From an uncultured Lachnospiraceae bacterium (GTDB taxonomy: Bacteria; Bacillota; Clostridia; Lachnospirales; Lachnospiraceae): a DNA stretch of 64,000 bases. Each line of letters opens with the position of its first letter. The stretch's first letter is position 1. The notes beneath the pieces are model-generated. The model saw nothing but the letters and a program-made list of their open reading frames with translations. It searched no databases and was not told the origin of the DNA. The stretch lies in the NCBI GenBank assembly GCA_946405625.1, contig CAMJHQ010000005.1, positions 62,001 through 126,000 on the forward strand, in the 5' to 3' direction. Positions 49,549 to 59,249 of the stretch are shown one piece after another. The translations under genes and the position numbers were made by a program.

Positions 49549-50901
49549 AATGTCCATCGCTTCCCGAATTGTAGAAACCGGGATTATCTCTATATCACTG
49601 ATGCTTTCGAGCTCGGAATTCATATTTGATTTCGGGATCATCGCTCTCTTATATCCCATCTTCGCCGCCTCGCGAACTCTCTGTCCGCAGGATCTCACTC
49701 CTCTGATTTCTCCGGCAAGACCAACCTCACCTATAATCACAAGATCATCTCCCACAGCTCTGTCACGAAAACTCGAAGTAATCGCACATATTATACCAAG
49801 ATCTGTCGAAGGCTCTGCAACCTTCATTCCACCTGCTATATTCACATAGCAGTCACATCCCGAAAGTGATATTCCGCCTCTTTTCTCAAGCACAGCTATC
49901 AAAAGATTAACTCTGTTATAGTCCACTCCGACAGCAGTACGTCTCGGCATATTAAAGCTGGAATCGGCACAAAGTGCCTGAAGCTCTACGAGAATTGCTC
50001 TGGTGCCTTCAATAGTACTTACTACCACAGATCCCGAAGCACCTGCAGGTCTTCCGTTCAGGAACATCTGCGACGGGTTTGAAACGCCCTCAAGTCCCTT
50101 GTCGGTCATATTGAATACACCGACCTCATTCGTCGAACCGAATCTGTTCTTCTCGGCACGCAGAAGTCTGAAGCCCGCACTGTCATCGCCCTCAAAGTAA
50201 AGCACGCAGTCAACCATATGTTCAAGAGTTCTCGGTCCTGCAACCGTTCCCTCTTTTGTAACATGACCGACTATAAAGACAGCTACACCGAGTCTTTTAG
50301 ACAGCTGAAGCATCCTCGAGGTCACTTCTCTTACCTGAGTTATGGTTCCCGGTGCAGAATCTACACCCGGTGCTTCCATAGTCTGTATGGAATCGATTAT
50401 CACCACATCAGATTTACATTCCTCTATAGCAGCCTCTATGTTGTCGATATCGTTATCGCTCATAATGAGAAGTCTGTCATCATAAGCACCGAGCCTGACG
50501 CCTCTCATCTTTATCTGTGACAGGGATTCTTCACCTGAAACATACAGAACTCCCGCATTCTTCTCTACCAGATTGCGGCACATTTCCAGAAGCAGTGTCG
50601 ACTTTCCTATTCCCGGAGCGCCGCCTACAAGAACCAGTGAGCCCTTGACTATTCCGCCGCCAAGCACTCTGTCCAATTCTCCGATTCCTGTCATTATACG
50701 TGTTTCTTCTGCCGAAGAAATTTCCTTTATACTTGAAGGCTTCGGTCGTTCCATAACACTGACTGTTTTGGAGCCTCTGACAGGTTTAACCTCCTGCTCA
50801 ACAAAGGTATTCCACTCTTTACATCCGGGACACTGACCAAGCCATCTGCCGGATTCATATCCACATTCCTTGCAGAAAAAGATTTTCTTCTCTTTTGCCA
50901 T
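49543..50901 (-). CDS. radA: DNA repair protein RadA
   Basis: CKECGYESGRWLGQCPGC, GGAPGIGKSTLLLEM, KNRFGSTNEVGVF. Confidence 0.95.
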   Translation of the reverse strand: MAKEKKIFFCKECGYESGRWLGQCPGCKEWNTFVEQEVKPVRGSKTVSVMERPKPSSIKEISSAEETRIMTGIGELDRVLGGGIVKGSLVLVGGAPGIGKSTLLLEMCRNLVEKNAGVLYVSGEESLSQIKMRGVRLGAYDDRLLIMSDNDIDNIEAAIEECKSDVVIIDSIQTMEAPGVDSAPGTITQVREVTSRMLQLSKRLGVAVFIVGHVTKEGTVAGPRTLEHMVDCVLYFEGDDSAGFRLLRAEKNRFGSTNEVGVFNMTDKGLEGVSNPSQMFLNGRPAGASGSVVVSTIEGTRAILVELQALCADSSFNMPRRTAVGVDYNRVNLLIAVLEKRGGISLSGCDCYVNIAGGMKVAEPSTDLGIICAITSSFRDRAVGDDLVIIGEVGLAGEIRGVRSCGQRVREAAKMGYKRAMIPKSNMNSELESISDIEIIPVSTIREAMDII

Positions 50902-50904
50902 AAT

Positions 50905-51318
50905 TTAGTTTTTCTCTACAGTGATATCAACCGCTTCCTTATTCTCAAGCTCTACAGAAAGAACAAGCTTTCCGCCGAGATTTGTCTTCATCTTGCCGAC
51001 ATTAACGTCATTAACAAAAACCTTATATTCTGTTTCAGGTTCAAGCTCGAGTGTTATCTGTGCATCTCTGTCACCCTCTACACTCATCACAACCTTCTCA
51101 CCGTTTGTCATAAAGCCGTGAACAGCTGTTCCCGGAACAGACTCATAAACGAAAAGTCCATTCTTCTCAAGCTTTGTAATTTCATTAAAGGTCTTTATCT
51201 TATAGCTGTCTCCGTTATAGTCAAAACCATCCTTCTTAGTCTTAGTGGTAAGCTCATAGTTACCGAAACTAAGTGATCCATTTTCTTCCTCACGGATAAG
51301 CTCCTCAATTACTGCCAT
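50905..51318 (-). CDS. conserved hypothetical protein (137 aa)
   Basis: Intact ORF between clpC and radA; beta-rich; no domain I can name with confidence. Confidence 0.7.
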   Translation of the reverse strand: MAVIEELIREEENGSLSFGNYELTTKTKKDGFDYNGDSYKIKTFNEITKLEKNGLFVYESVPGTAVHGFMTNGEKVVMSVEGDRDAQITLELEPETEYKVFVNDVNVGKMKTNLGGKLVLSVELENKEAVDITVEKN

Positions 51319-51350
51319 TTTTTAATACCTCCTAAAGCATTTACACATTA

Positions 51351-53807
51351 TTATTTCTTTGCAAAAACCACTTCTTCATTTTTTACTGATATTGTAACAT
51401 TATCACCTTCGCCAAATTCACCTTCGAGAATCTTCTCTGACATCGGATCCTCGATATAAGTCTGAATCGCCCTCTTAAGCGGACGTGCACCGAATTTTCT
51501 GTCGTATCCCTTCTTGAAAATGTAATCCTTCACCTTCGCTCCGAAGCTGATATGGATGTCCATATTCTTAGCAGCTCTCTGCTTCATTTCTTTAAGAAGA
51601 AGACCTGCTATATCTTTGACATTCTTATCGGTAAGCGATCTGAATACTATTATCTCATCAAGTCTGTTAAGGAATTCAGGTTTAAAGAGACGTTTAACCT
51701 CTTCCATAACACTGTCCTTCATTTTACTATGCTCATTCTCGAGATTATCTTCACCTGTTGAAAAACCGAGAGTCTTCGGTTCAACTATCTTCTGTGCTCC
51801 AATGTTTGAAGTCATAATGATGATCGTATTCTTGAAGTCTACACGTCTTCCCTTTGAATCCGTGATAACACCGTCATCAAGCACCTGAAGCAGAACATTG
51901 AAAACATCCGGATGTGCCTTCTCAATCTCATCAAAGAGAATAACACTGTATGGATTCTGTCTGACTCTGTCCGAAAGCTGTCCTCCCTCGTCATAACCGA
52001 CATAACCCGGAGGGGATCCGATCATTTTGGATACGCTGTGCTTCTCCATATATTCCGACATATCCACACGGATCATGTTCTTCTCATCTCCGAAAAGAGC
52101 CTCGGCAAGAGCCTTTGAGAGCTCTGTCTTACCGACACCGGTAGGTCCCAGAAACAGGAAAGATCCAATAGGTCTCTTCGGATCCTTAAGTCCGACACGG
52201 CTTCTCTTTATAGACTTTGAAACCGCCGAAACAGCCTCATCCTGACCTACTATCCTCTTATGAAGTATATCTTCCATCTTAAGGAGCTTCTGCTGCTCAC
52301 TCTGCGATATTTTAGCAACAGGAACTTTTGTCCATACGGATACTATTTCGGCCACATCCTCAGGCTCAACAGTAAGCACCTCAGCTTCCTTTAACTTCTT
52401 CTTTTTCCGTTCATTCGCTGCAGCCTTCTTCAGCATCTCATGCCTCAGCTCATTTGCTGCCTCATAGTCGCCGTCAGCGAGTGCATCGGTAATAAGCTTC
52501 TCATAATCCGGCTCGATCTTTTCTCCATCCTTAAACTTCTTAAATGCACCGGAGAAAACTCTGAGTTTCTTCTTAGAAGCTGCTTCATCAATAAGATCGA
52601 TCGCTTTATCAGGCTGGAACCTGTCATTGATATATCTCGTTGAATAATCAACTGCAGCAACTATTGCCTCATCGGATATCTTAACCTCATGAAATTCCTC
52701 ATATCGGTTCACAATGCCGCGAAGAATCGCTGTGGTCTCTTCTCTGGTCGGTTCATCTATATTAACCGGCTGAAATCTTCTTTCAAGTGCCGCATCCTTC
52801 TCTATATGCTTTCTGTACTCAGCAAGAGTTGTTGCTCCGATAACGCGGATTTCACCTCTTGAAAGCGCAGGCTTAAGGATATTGGAAGCATCTGTCGTTC
52901 CCTCTGCTCCTCCTGCACCGATTATTGAATGCAGCTCATCTATAAAGATAATTATATTATCATTTCTCTTAACTTCATTAATGAGATTTCTTATTCTTTC
53001 TTCGAAATCTCCTCTGTATCTGGAACCTGCTACCATTCCGGATATGTCAAGCTGATAGATTTTCTTATTTCTCATATCCTCAGGTACATTTCCGTCTGCA
53101 ATAAGAAGTGCAAGTCCTTCAACAACTGCGGTCTTTCCGACACCCGGTTCACCTACAAGACATACATTATTCTTCATACGTCTCGACAGAATCTGCATCA
53201 CTCTGAGAATCTCATCACGCCTTCCGATAACAGGGTCCAGCTTGCCCCTCTCAGCTTCTCTGGACATGTTTCTTGCATATCTGTCCAGCATAGGGGTTGC
53301 TGTTGCTCCGTTTGCTTTACCGGATTTAAAGAGCTTAAAATCCTGTTCTGCAAAACGTCGGCCAAGGCCGCAGCTTCTTATAATATCCTTATACATTTTC
53401 TCTGTATCAAGATTTATGGATTCTATAAGCTTATAAGCAGCGCAGTCCTTATTCTTCAGAATTGCAAGCAGAATATGCCCGGTACCGACCACTGTCGCAC
53501 CGAGCCTCTTGGATTCTGTATATGCATCCTCAATTATCTTCTCGAGCTTTGAGGAGTACTTCTTATTCCCGTCCTTTACATCCCTGTCTTCAGGATCATA
53601 CACGAGTCTTATCATATCCATAAGATTATCCGGCTTCATACCGGCCCCTGTAAGAATCCTGTAGGCTACACCCTTATGATAGGTGCTGAGTGCAAACAGA
53701 AGATGCTGGGATTCGACATTTCTGTTCTTCATTTTCTTTGCAGCAGCTTCTGCCTCATAAAGAACCTTGACCAGAACGTCGGAAAACTTGTATTCTTTAT
53801 TGCTCAT
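51351..53807 (-). CDS. clpC: ATP-dependent Clp protease ATPase subunit ClpC
   Basis: Clp_N repeats, two AAA+ domains (GEPGVGKTAVVEGLA, GPTGVGKTELSKALAE), UVR-like middle region. Confidence 0.95.
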   Translation of the reverse strand: MSNKEYKFSDVLVKVLYEAEAAAKKMKNRNVESQHLLFALSTYHKGVAYRILTGAGMKPDNLMDMIRLVYDPEDRDVKDGNKKYSSKLEKIIEDAYTESKRLGATVVGTGHILLAILKNKDCAAYKLIESINLDTEKMYKDIIRSCGLGRRFAEQDFKLFKSGKANGATATPMLDRYARNMSREAERGKLDPVIGRRDEILRVMQILSRRMKNNVCLVGEPGVGKTAVVEGLALLIADGNVPEDMRNKKIYQLDISGMVAGSRYRGDFEERIRNLINEVKRNDNIIIFIDELHSIIGAGGAEGTTDASNILKPALSRGEIRVIGATTLAEYRKHIEKDAALERRFQPVNIDEPTREETTAILRGIVNRYEEFHEVKISDEAIVAAVDYSTRYINDRFQPDKAIDLIDEAASKKKLRVFSGAFKKFKDGEKIEPDYEKLITDALADGDYEAANELRHEMLKKAAANERKKKKLKEAEVLTVEPEDVAEIVSVWTKVPVAKISQSEQQKLLKMEDILHKRIVGQDEAVSAVSKSIKRSRVGLKDPKRPIGSFLFLGPTGVGKTELSKALAEALFGDEKNMIRVDMSEYMEKHSVSKMIGSPPGYVGYDEGGQLSDRVRQNPYSVILFDEIEKAHPDVFNVLLQVLDDGVITDSKGRRVDFKNTIIIMTSNIGAQKIVEPKTLGFSTGEDNLENEHSKMKDSVMEEVKRLFKPEFLNRLDEIIVFRSLTDKNVKDIAGLLLKEMKQRAAKNMDIHISFGAKVKDYIFKKGYDRKFGARPLKRAIQTYIEDPMSEKILEGEFGEGDNVTISVKNEEVVFAKK

Positions 53808-55071
53808 CTATAGCCTTTCCTATATCATGTCGCATGTATTTGTTTTCAAAATCAACCCATTCGGTTGCCTTATATGCATTCGCTCTTGCTTCGAAAAGAT
53901 CCTTTCCGAGAGCTGTGATACCGATAACGCGTCCGCCGTTAGTAACAATCTTACCTTCATCATTGAACTTTGAACCTGAGTGGAACGCGAAATATCCGTC
54001 CTTATCCTTGAAGTTCTCAAGGCCCTTCATCTCAAAGCCCTTCTCATAGCTTACAGGATAACCGTCTGATGCAAGCATAACGCAGACAGCTGCATTGTCC
54101 TCAAACTCAAGCTCGATCTGATCGAGTGTTCCGTCAGCACAAGCTTCAAAAACATCCATGATATCATTCTTAAGTCTTGGGATAACAACCTGAGCCTCAG
54201 GATCACCGAAACGTGCATTGTACTCAACTACCTTCGGTCCGTTTGGTGTAAGCATGAGTCCGCAGTAAAGAACTCCCTTGAAAGGACGTCCTTCTGCAGC
54301 CATTGCATCTATCGTTGGCTGATAGATATTCTTAAAGCAGAACTCATCAATATCCTTTGTATAGAACGGACTTGGAGAAAATGTACCCATACCTCCTGTG
54401 TTAAGACCTGTATCTCCGTCTCCTGCACGCTTATGATCCTGTGCAGAAGTCATAGGACGGATCGTCTTTCCATCGCTGAAGCACAGAACCGATACTTCTC
54501 TTCCTGTCATAAACTCTTCGATGACAACCTTGTTTCCGGCAGAACCGAATTTAGAGTCGATCATCATTTCCTTAATGCCTTCCTTAGCCTCTTCAAGTGT
54601 CTGGCAGATAAGAACTCCCTTTCCGAGAGCAAGTCCGTCAGCCTTAAGAACATAAGGTGCATCAATTGTCTCAAGGTACTTCATAGCTTCATCCGCATCT
54701 GTGAATGTCTCGTACGCAGCCGAAGGAATGTTGTACTTCTTCATAAGATCCTTGGAGAATGCCTTAGAAGCTTCTATGATAGCAGCATTCTTTCTAGGTC
54801 CGAATGTCTTAAATCCCGCATCAAGAAATGCATCAGCAACACCTGCTGCAAGAGGATCATCCGGTCCTACAACTACGAAATCTATTTCCTTTTCTTTAGC
54901 AAAAGCAACAAGCTTCTCACTGTCCATAGCTGAAATATCTACGCACTCAGCAAGCTCTGCAATTCCGGCATTTCCCGGTGCAGCATAAATCTTATCTACT
55001 CTGGGACTCTTCGCAACTGCCCAGGTAATCGCATGTTCTCTTCCACCGCCGCCAACTATAAGTACTTTCAT
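53797..55071 (-). CDS. purD: phosphoribosylamine-glycine ligase
   Basis: MKVLIVGGGGREHAITWA, GPDDPLAAGVADA, NTGGMGTFSP, VVEYNARFGDPE. Confidence 0.95.
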   Translation of the reverse strand: MKVLIVGGGGREHAITWAVAKSPRVDKIYAAPGNAGIAELAECVDISAMDSEKLVAFAKEKEIDFVVVGPDDPLAAGVADAFLDAGFKTFGPRKNAAIIEASKAFSKDLMKKYNIPSAAYETFTDADEAMKYLETIDAPYVLKADGLALGKGVLICQTLEEAKEGIKEMMIDSKFGSAGNKVVIEEFMTGREVSVLCFSDGKTIRPMTSAQDHKRAGDGDTGLNTGGMGTFSPSPFYTKDIDEFCFKNIYQPTIDAMAAEGRPFKGVLYCGLMLTPNGPKVVEYNARFGDPEAQVVIPRLKNDIMDVFEACADGTLDQIELEFEDNAAVCVMLASDGYPVSYEKGFEMKGLENFKDKDGYFAFHSGSKFNDEGKIVTNGGRVIGITALGKDLFEARANAYKATEWVDFENKYMRHDIGKAIDEQ

Positions 55072-55095
55072 AGTTTCTCCTTTATATATATAATC

Positions 55096-55701
55096 TTATT
55101 CTCCGTATTTAACTTCACCTTTTGCAATCATATCAATTGCTTTCGGAAGTATGATCCATTCAGCCTGTTCCATAACTCTTCTCTGGAGTACTTCAGGTGT
55201 ATCTCCCGGAAGAACTTCTACTGCCTTCTGAAGAATTATCGGGCCTGTATCTGTTCCTGCATCAACAAAATGTACCGTAGCTCCTGTAATCTTTACTCCT
55301 CTTGCAAGAACTGCTTCATGTACTTTAAGTCCATAATAACCCTTACCACAGAAAGACGGTATAAGAGCCGGATGTATGTTGATAATTCTTCCCTCATATT
55401 TATCGATCACGATTTGAGGTATAACAACCAGACATCCCGCAAGTACCACGAGATCCGGAGCATACTTATCAATTGCCGCAAGAAGCGCTTCGTTAAAGTC
55501 CTTTCTCTCAGCATAATCCTTAGCTGAAACAACCTCTGCAGGTATCCCCGCCGCAGCAGCTCTTTCGAGAGCATATACTCCTCTGTTGTTGCTTATAACT
55601 CCGATTATCTCTGTATTAGAAATCTCACCCGACTTTACCTTATCGATGATAGCCTGAAGATTGGTTCCTCCACCTGATACGAGCACAAGAACTCTTAGCA
55701 T
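55096..55701 (-). CDS. purN: phosphoribosylglycinamide formyltransferase
   Basis: [50 protein letters not shown]. Confidence 0.95.
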   Translation of the reverse strand: MLRVLVLVSGGGTNLQAIIDKVKSGEISNTEIIGVISNNRGVYALERAAAAGIPAEVVSAKDYAERKDFNEALLAAIDKYAPDLVVLAGCLVVIPQIVIDKYEGRIINIHPALIPSFCGKGYYGLKVHEAVLARGVKITGATVHFVDAGTDTGPIILQKAVEVLPGDTPEVLQRRVMEQAEWIILPKAIDMIAKGEVKYGE

Positions 55702-56720
55702 ATGATTACTCCTTCTGTTCCTTCAACAACCTCACCGATTACAACTGCGCTGTCACCAGCACTTTCAAGTGCCTTGATTACCTTATCTGCATCAGCGCTG
55801 TCAACAGCAAGCACCATACCGATACCCATATTATATGTATTATACATTACGTGCTCTTCAACATTTCCCTTTGCAGCCATAAGCTTGAAAATAGCAGGAA
55901 CTTCGTAAGAAGACTTATCAATCTTTGCTGTAGTACCGTCAGGAAGCATTCTTGGGATATTCTCGTAGAATCCGCCACCTGTTATATGGCTTGCTCCCTT
56001 GATTCTGACACCGGCTTCTTTAACAGCTCTGAGTCCCTTTACATATATTCTGGTAGGTGTAATAAGAACTTCACCAAGTGTAGCTCCAAGCTCATCATAA
56101 TATGTATTAAGTGACTCTTCAGTCATATCAAATATACTTCTTACAAGCGAAAATCCATTACTGTGAACTCCACTTGACTTGATTCCTATAAGTGTATCAC
56201 CCGGCTTAATATCCTTACCTGTGATAAGATCCTTCTCATCTACGATTCCTACTGCAAATCCGGCAAGATCGTACTCGTCCTCAGGCATAAGTCCCGGATG
56301 CTCAGCTGTCTCACCACCGATAAGTGCACAATCAGACTGTACACAGCCTTCTGCAACACCACTTACTATAGTGGCAATCTTCTCAGGAATGTTCTTTCCG
56401 CAAGCTATATAATCAAGGAAGAAAAGTGGCTCACCGCCTGCACAAGCAATATCATTTACACACATTGCAACACAATCTATTCCGACTGTGTCATGCTTAT
56501 CCATAAGGAATGCAAGTTTAATCTTTGTTCCGACTCCGTCCGTACCGGACACCAATGTCGGCTTTTCCATATTCTTAAATTTTTCCATAGAAAATGCGCC
56601 GGAGAAACCGCCGATGTTTGTCAGCACCTCACTGCGCATAGTATTCTTAATATGTTCCTTCATGAGTTCAACTGATCTGTAGCCTGCTTCAATATCAACT
56701 CCTGAATTCTTGTAATCCAT
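55695..56720 (-). CDS. purM: phosphoribosylformylglycinamidine cyclo-ligase
   Basis: [62 protein letters not shown]. Confidence 0.95.
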   Translation of the reverse strand: MDYKNSGVDIEAGYRSVELMKEHIKNTMRSEVLTNIGGFSGAFSMEKFKNMEKPTLVSGTDGVGTKIKLAFLMDKHDTVGIDCVAMCVNDIACAGGEPLFFLDYIACGKNIPEKIATIVSGVAEGCVQSDCALIGGETAEHPGLMPEDEYDLAGFAVGIVDEKDLITGKDIKPGDTLIGIKSSGVHSNGFSLVRSIFDMTEESLNTYYDELGATLGEVLITPTRIYVKGLRAVKEAGVRIKGASHITGGGFYENIPRMLPDGTTAKIDKSSYEVPAIFKLMAAKGNVEEHVMYNTYNMGIGMVLAVDSADADKVIKALESAGDSAVVIGEVVEGTEGVIIC

Positions 56721-56789
56721 TCCTTCTTCCTCCTTGGTATGGGTGTAAAATAATAAATCATTAAGTTATATGTGAACTGTTAGCAGGCG

Positions 56790-56865
56790 CATAAACGCTA
56801 TTCATAATGACGGTGCTTCGCACCTTGCTGTCTCCTGCGGAGACGCATTATTTCATACCGTTTAT
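56790..56865. repeat. 76-nt structured repeat, copy 1
   Basis: CATAAACGCTATTCATAATGACGGTGCTTCGCACCTTGCTGTCTCCTGCGGAGACGCATTATTTCATACCGTTTAT; inverted ends enclose two mini-hairpins. Confidence 0.95.
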
Positions 56866-56896
56866 TTTTTATCCCTGCAAGAACTTTGGCAGACCA

Positions 56897-56972
56897 CATA
56901 AACGCTATTCATAATGACGGTGCTTCGCACCTTACTGTCTCCTGCGGAGACGCATTATTTCATACCGTTTAT
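56897..56972. repeat. 76-nt structured repeat, copy 2
   Basis: 75/76 identical to copy 1, same orientation, 107 nt downstream. Confidence 0.95.
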
Positions 56973-56992
56973 GTGACCCTGCTTCGCAGGGT

Positions 56993-57055
56993 TGTCATGA
57001 ATCGAAAATCCATTTTAGAAAACAAGTTTTCACAATGGATTTCCGATTCATGACA
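56993..57055. repeat. 63-nt hairpin with the shared core TTAGAAAACAAGTTTTCACRATG
   Basis: TGTCATGAATCG...CGATTCATGACA, inner AAATCCATT/AATGGATTT, core at 57015-57037. Confidence 0.85.
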
Positions 57056-57067
57056 TCTGCCAAACAG

Positions 57068-57502
57068 TTACGCTTCGCTATTATAGTCTATTTCAAGACA
57101 TTTTTCAAATACAGCATATTCCTCCGGAAAATGCTTTTTCAGGTTAAGCGGAGTAAACTTATCATTCACGAAAGCATGTGCTGTTTCAGCCTTGTGAACA
57201 AGCTCTCCAGTTCCGGCATTATATATCTCATACTTCATACGGAACCTTACTGCAGTCAGCTTTATAAGATGAATATGAACTTCGATGGTATCACCGAATC
57301 CAACACTCCTGATATATTCATCATGAAGCTCAAGAACCGGGATTATGATTCCTTTCTTCTCCAGCTCATCATATGCAATACCTACCTGTATCATATAATC
57401 AAGTCTTGCTTCTTCAAGATATCTGGCATAATTAGAATGATGAACTATATTCATCCTGTCTGTTTCATAATAATTTACTTTTCTTCTGTAAGGTACTGTC
57501 AT
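57068..57502 (-). CDS. acyl-CoA thioesterase, YbgC/4HBT family
   Basis: YYETDRMNIVHHSNYARYLEEARLDYM hotdog-fold motif. Confidence 0.85.
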   Translation of the reverse strand: MTVPYRRKVNYYETDRMNIVHHSNYARYLEEARLDYMIQVGIAYDELEKKGIIIPVLELHDEYIRSVGFGDTIEVHIHLIKLTAVRFRMKYEIYNAGTGELVHKAETAHAFVNDKFTPLNLKKHFPEEYAVFEKCLEIDYNSEA

Positions 57503-57522
57503 GTCACACTTCCTATTATTAC

Positions 57523-58341
57523 TTATTCCTCGTCCTTCTTTACGCCGGCAACCTCAGCACTTCTGTCCATAGTTTTGATGATCGGCTCTTTCTTTACAGG
57601 CCTCTCGATTTTGACACCGGTCCTGTCAGGATTGATTATTTCCTTAGTCAATCCCTCTTCTGCTCCGCTCTTATCATCAAATTCAATTGAAAGCTGCTGT
57701 TCTCTGACTTTCTCTTCAGATGCCGCTTTCATTTTTTCCTGATAAAGTTCCTGTGACAGAAGACTTCCGAGTTCCATAATCTGAGTATATCTGTCCATCT
57801 TGCTGAGCTCTTCGAGATTTCCCATAAGCTCGGCTTTACTGTCACTCACTTCGTCTATCTTTTTCTTGAGAGTTTCAAGAATCCTTTTATATTCCTGCTC
57901 TATCTTTCCGTATGCATCATTTACCAGATGATCCACTTCCGTAAGCATCTCATCCGTATAAATAAGTGATGCGGCATATATATCATTTGCTGTTCTGAGA
58001 GCAGCCTTTTCATCATCGTTCAATTCAGCAACTCTGAAAGACGAAGTCTCCCACGGAGCTCTCTTTGTAACTCTTATTCTGCTTGCACTCTTCTGTGCCT
58101 CATACTGGATCTTATCCGAGAGAAGCTTTGCTTCATTTATTATCTTCGCTCTCTTATCCGTTACCGCTCTATACTCTGCAAATTCAGTACTGACAACCTC
58201 GCTGAGTCTATCCAGAAGGTTTATCATAACTGTCTTATCCACCGCCACCTTATCCTTTGAAGCGGTAGGTCTTGCATTCATTATCTCGCTTCGCATTCTG
58301 TCGATCAGAATACCTGCTCTGTCATTAACTCTGCTTTCCAT
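57523..58341 (-). CDS. coiled-coil hypothetical protein
   Basis: 272 aa, helical/charged, near the division cluster; no named domain recognised. Confidence 0.65.
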   Translation of the reverse strand: MESRVNDRAGILIDRMRSEIMNARPTASKDKVAVDKTVMINLLDRLSEVVSTEFAEYRAVTDKRAKIINEAKLLSDKIQYEAQKSASRIRVTKRAPWETSSFRVAELNDDEKAALRTANDIYAASLIYTDEMLTEVDHLVNDAYGKIEQEYKRILETLKKKIDEVSDSKAELMGNLEELSKMDRYTQIMELGSLLSQELYQEKMKAASEEKVREQQLSIEFDDKSGAEEGLTKEIINPDRTGVKIERPVKKEPIIKTMDRSAEVAGVKKDEE

Positions 58342-58356
58342 ATATCAAATAATCCT

Positions 58357-59109
58357 TTAAAAGAAATACTTTTTTATCCCATTCATAACATACATACACA
58401 TGTAATATAATGTTTCAAAAACACTGAGGCCTTCATACATATATACTTTAAAGGTCATAATAAAAGACTTCAGCTTGTTTCCCGACTTACTTCCGGCACT
58501 CATTCTGTATCTGAGAAGAGGCTGATCTATACCAACCGCAAAACTTCCATGGCGAAGAATATCCAGCCACATTGCAAAATCCTCATGCATATCGCCTTCC
58601 GGAAATTCAAACCGCTCAGCAACGTCTTTTCTCATAATAACTGATGAACAGTTGATCTGATTGCCTCTCAGAAGCCTTTCATAAGTAACAATTTTATCAC
58701 ATCCGAAATATTTCCCGGTAAACCTGTTCGCCGAATCAACTATAGCCCTTCCCGAAAAACATATAACCGGTGCGATTCCTTTGTATTTATACTTTTTCAT
58801 GACCTTAAGCTGTTTCTCAAGCTTATCTTCTCTCCAGTAATCATCAGCATCAAGAAATGCCACATATTCACCTCGTGCCGCACTGATGCCGAAATTCCTT
58901 CCCGCTGCCGCACTCAGCTTTTCATCAAAAGAATAAACTCTTACATTCGGAATATTCTCATTAAATGTTTTAAGCAGCTTTCGGTCAAGTGTTCTGTTAT
59001 TATCTATCACAATCACTTCGACATCCTGATAAGTCTGATTAAGTGCAGACATCACAGCACGCCTGATTGTGTCATTGCCCTTATAACAGGGAATAATCAC
59101 GCTTATCAT
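58357..59109 (-). CDS. family 2 glycosyltransferase
   Basis: ISVIIPCYKGNDTIRRAVMSALNQTYQDVEVIVIDN, EYVAFLDADDYW, MHEDFAMWLDI. Confidence 0.9.
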   Translation of the reverse strand: MISVIIPCYKGNDTIRRAVMSALNQTYQDVEVIVIDNNRTLDRKLLKTFNENIPNVRVYSFDEKLSAAAGRNFGISAARGEYVAFLDADDYWREDKLEKQLKVMKKYKYKGIAPVICFSGRAIVDSANRFTGKYFGCDKIVTYERLLRGNQINCSSVIMRKDVAERFEFPEGDMHEDFAMWLDILRHGSFAVGIDQPLLRYRMSAGSKSGNKLKSFIMTFKVYMYEGLSVFETLYYMCMYVMNGIKKYFF

Positions 59110-59202
59110 ATATTCTCTCCGAATCCGCGTTTATATAAATGCACATGATTGTACAGGATAGTATTATATCACAACTCCACTATTCTATCCACCATATGAA
59201 AC

Positions 59203-59235
59203 AAAAAACCGGTAACACAAATGTGCCACCGGTTT
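59203..59235 (-). terminator. ftsZ terminator
   Basis: AAACCGGT...ACCGGTTTTTT on the minus strand. Confidence 0.8.
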
Positions 59236-59249
59236 ATGATCTTATTTAA

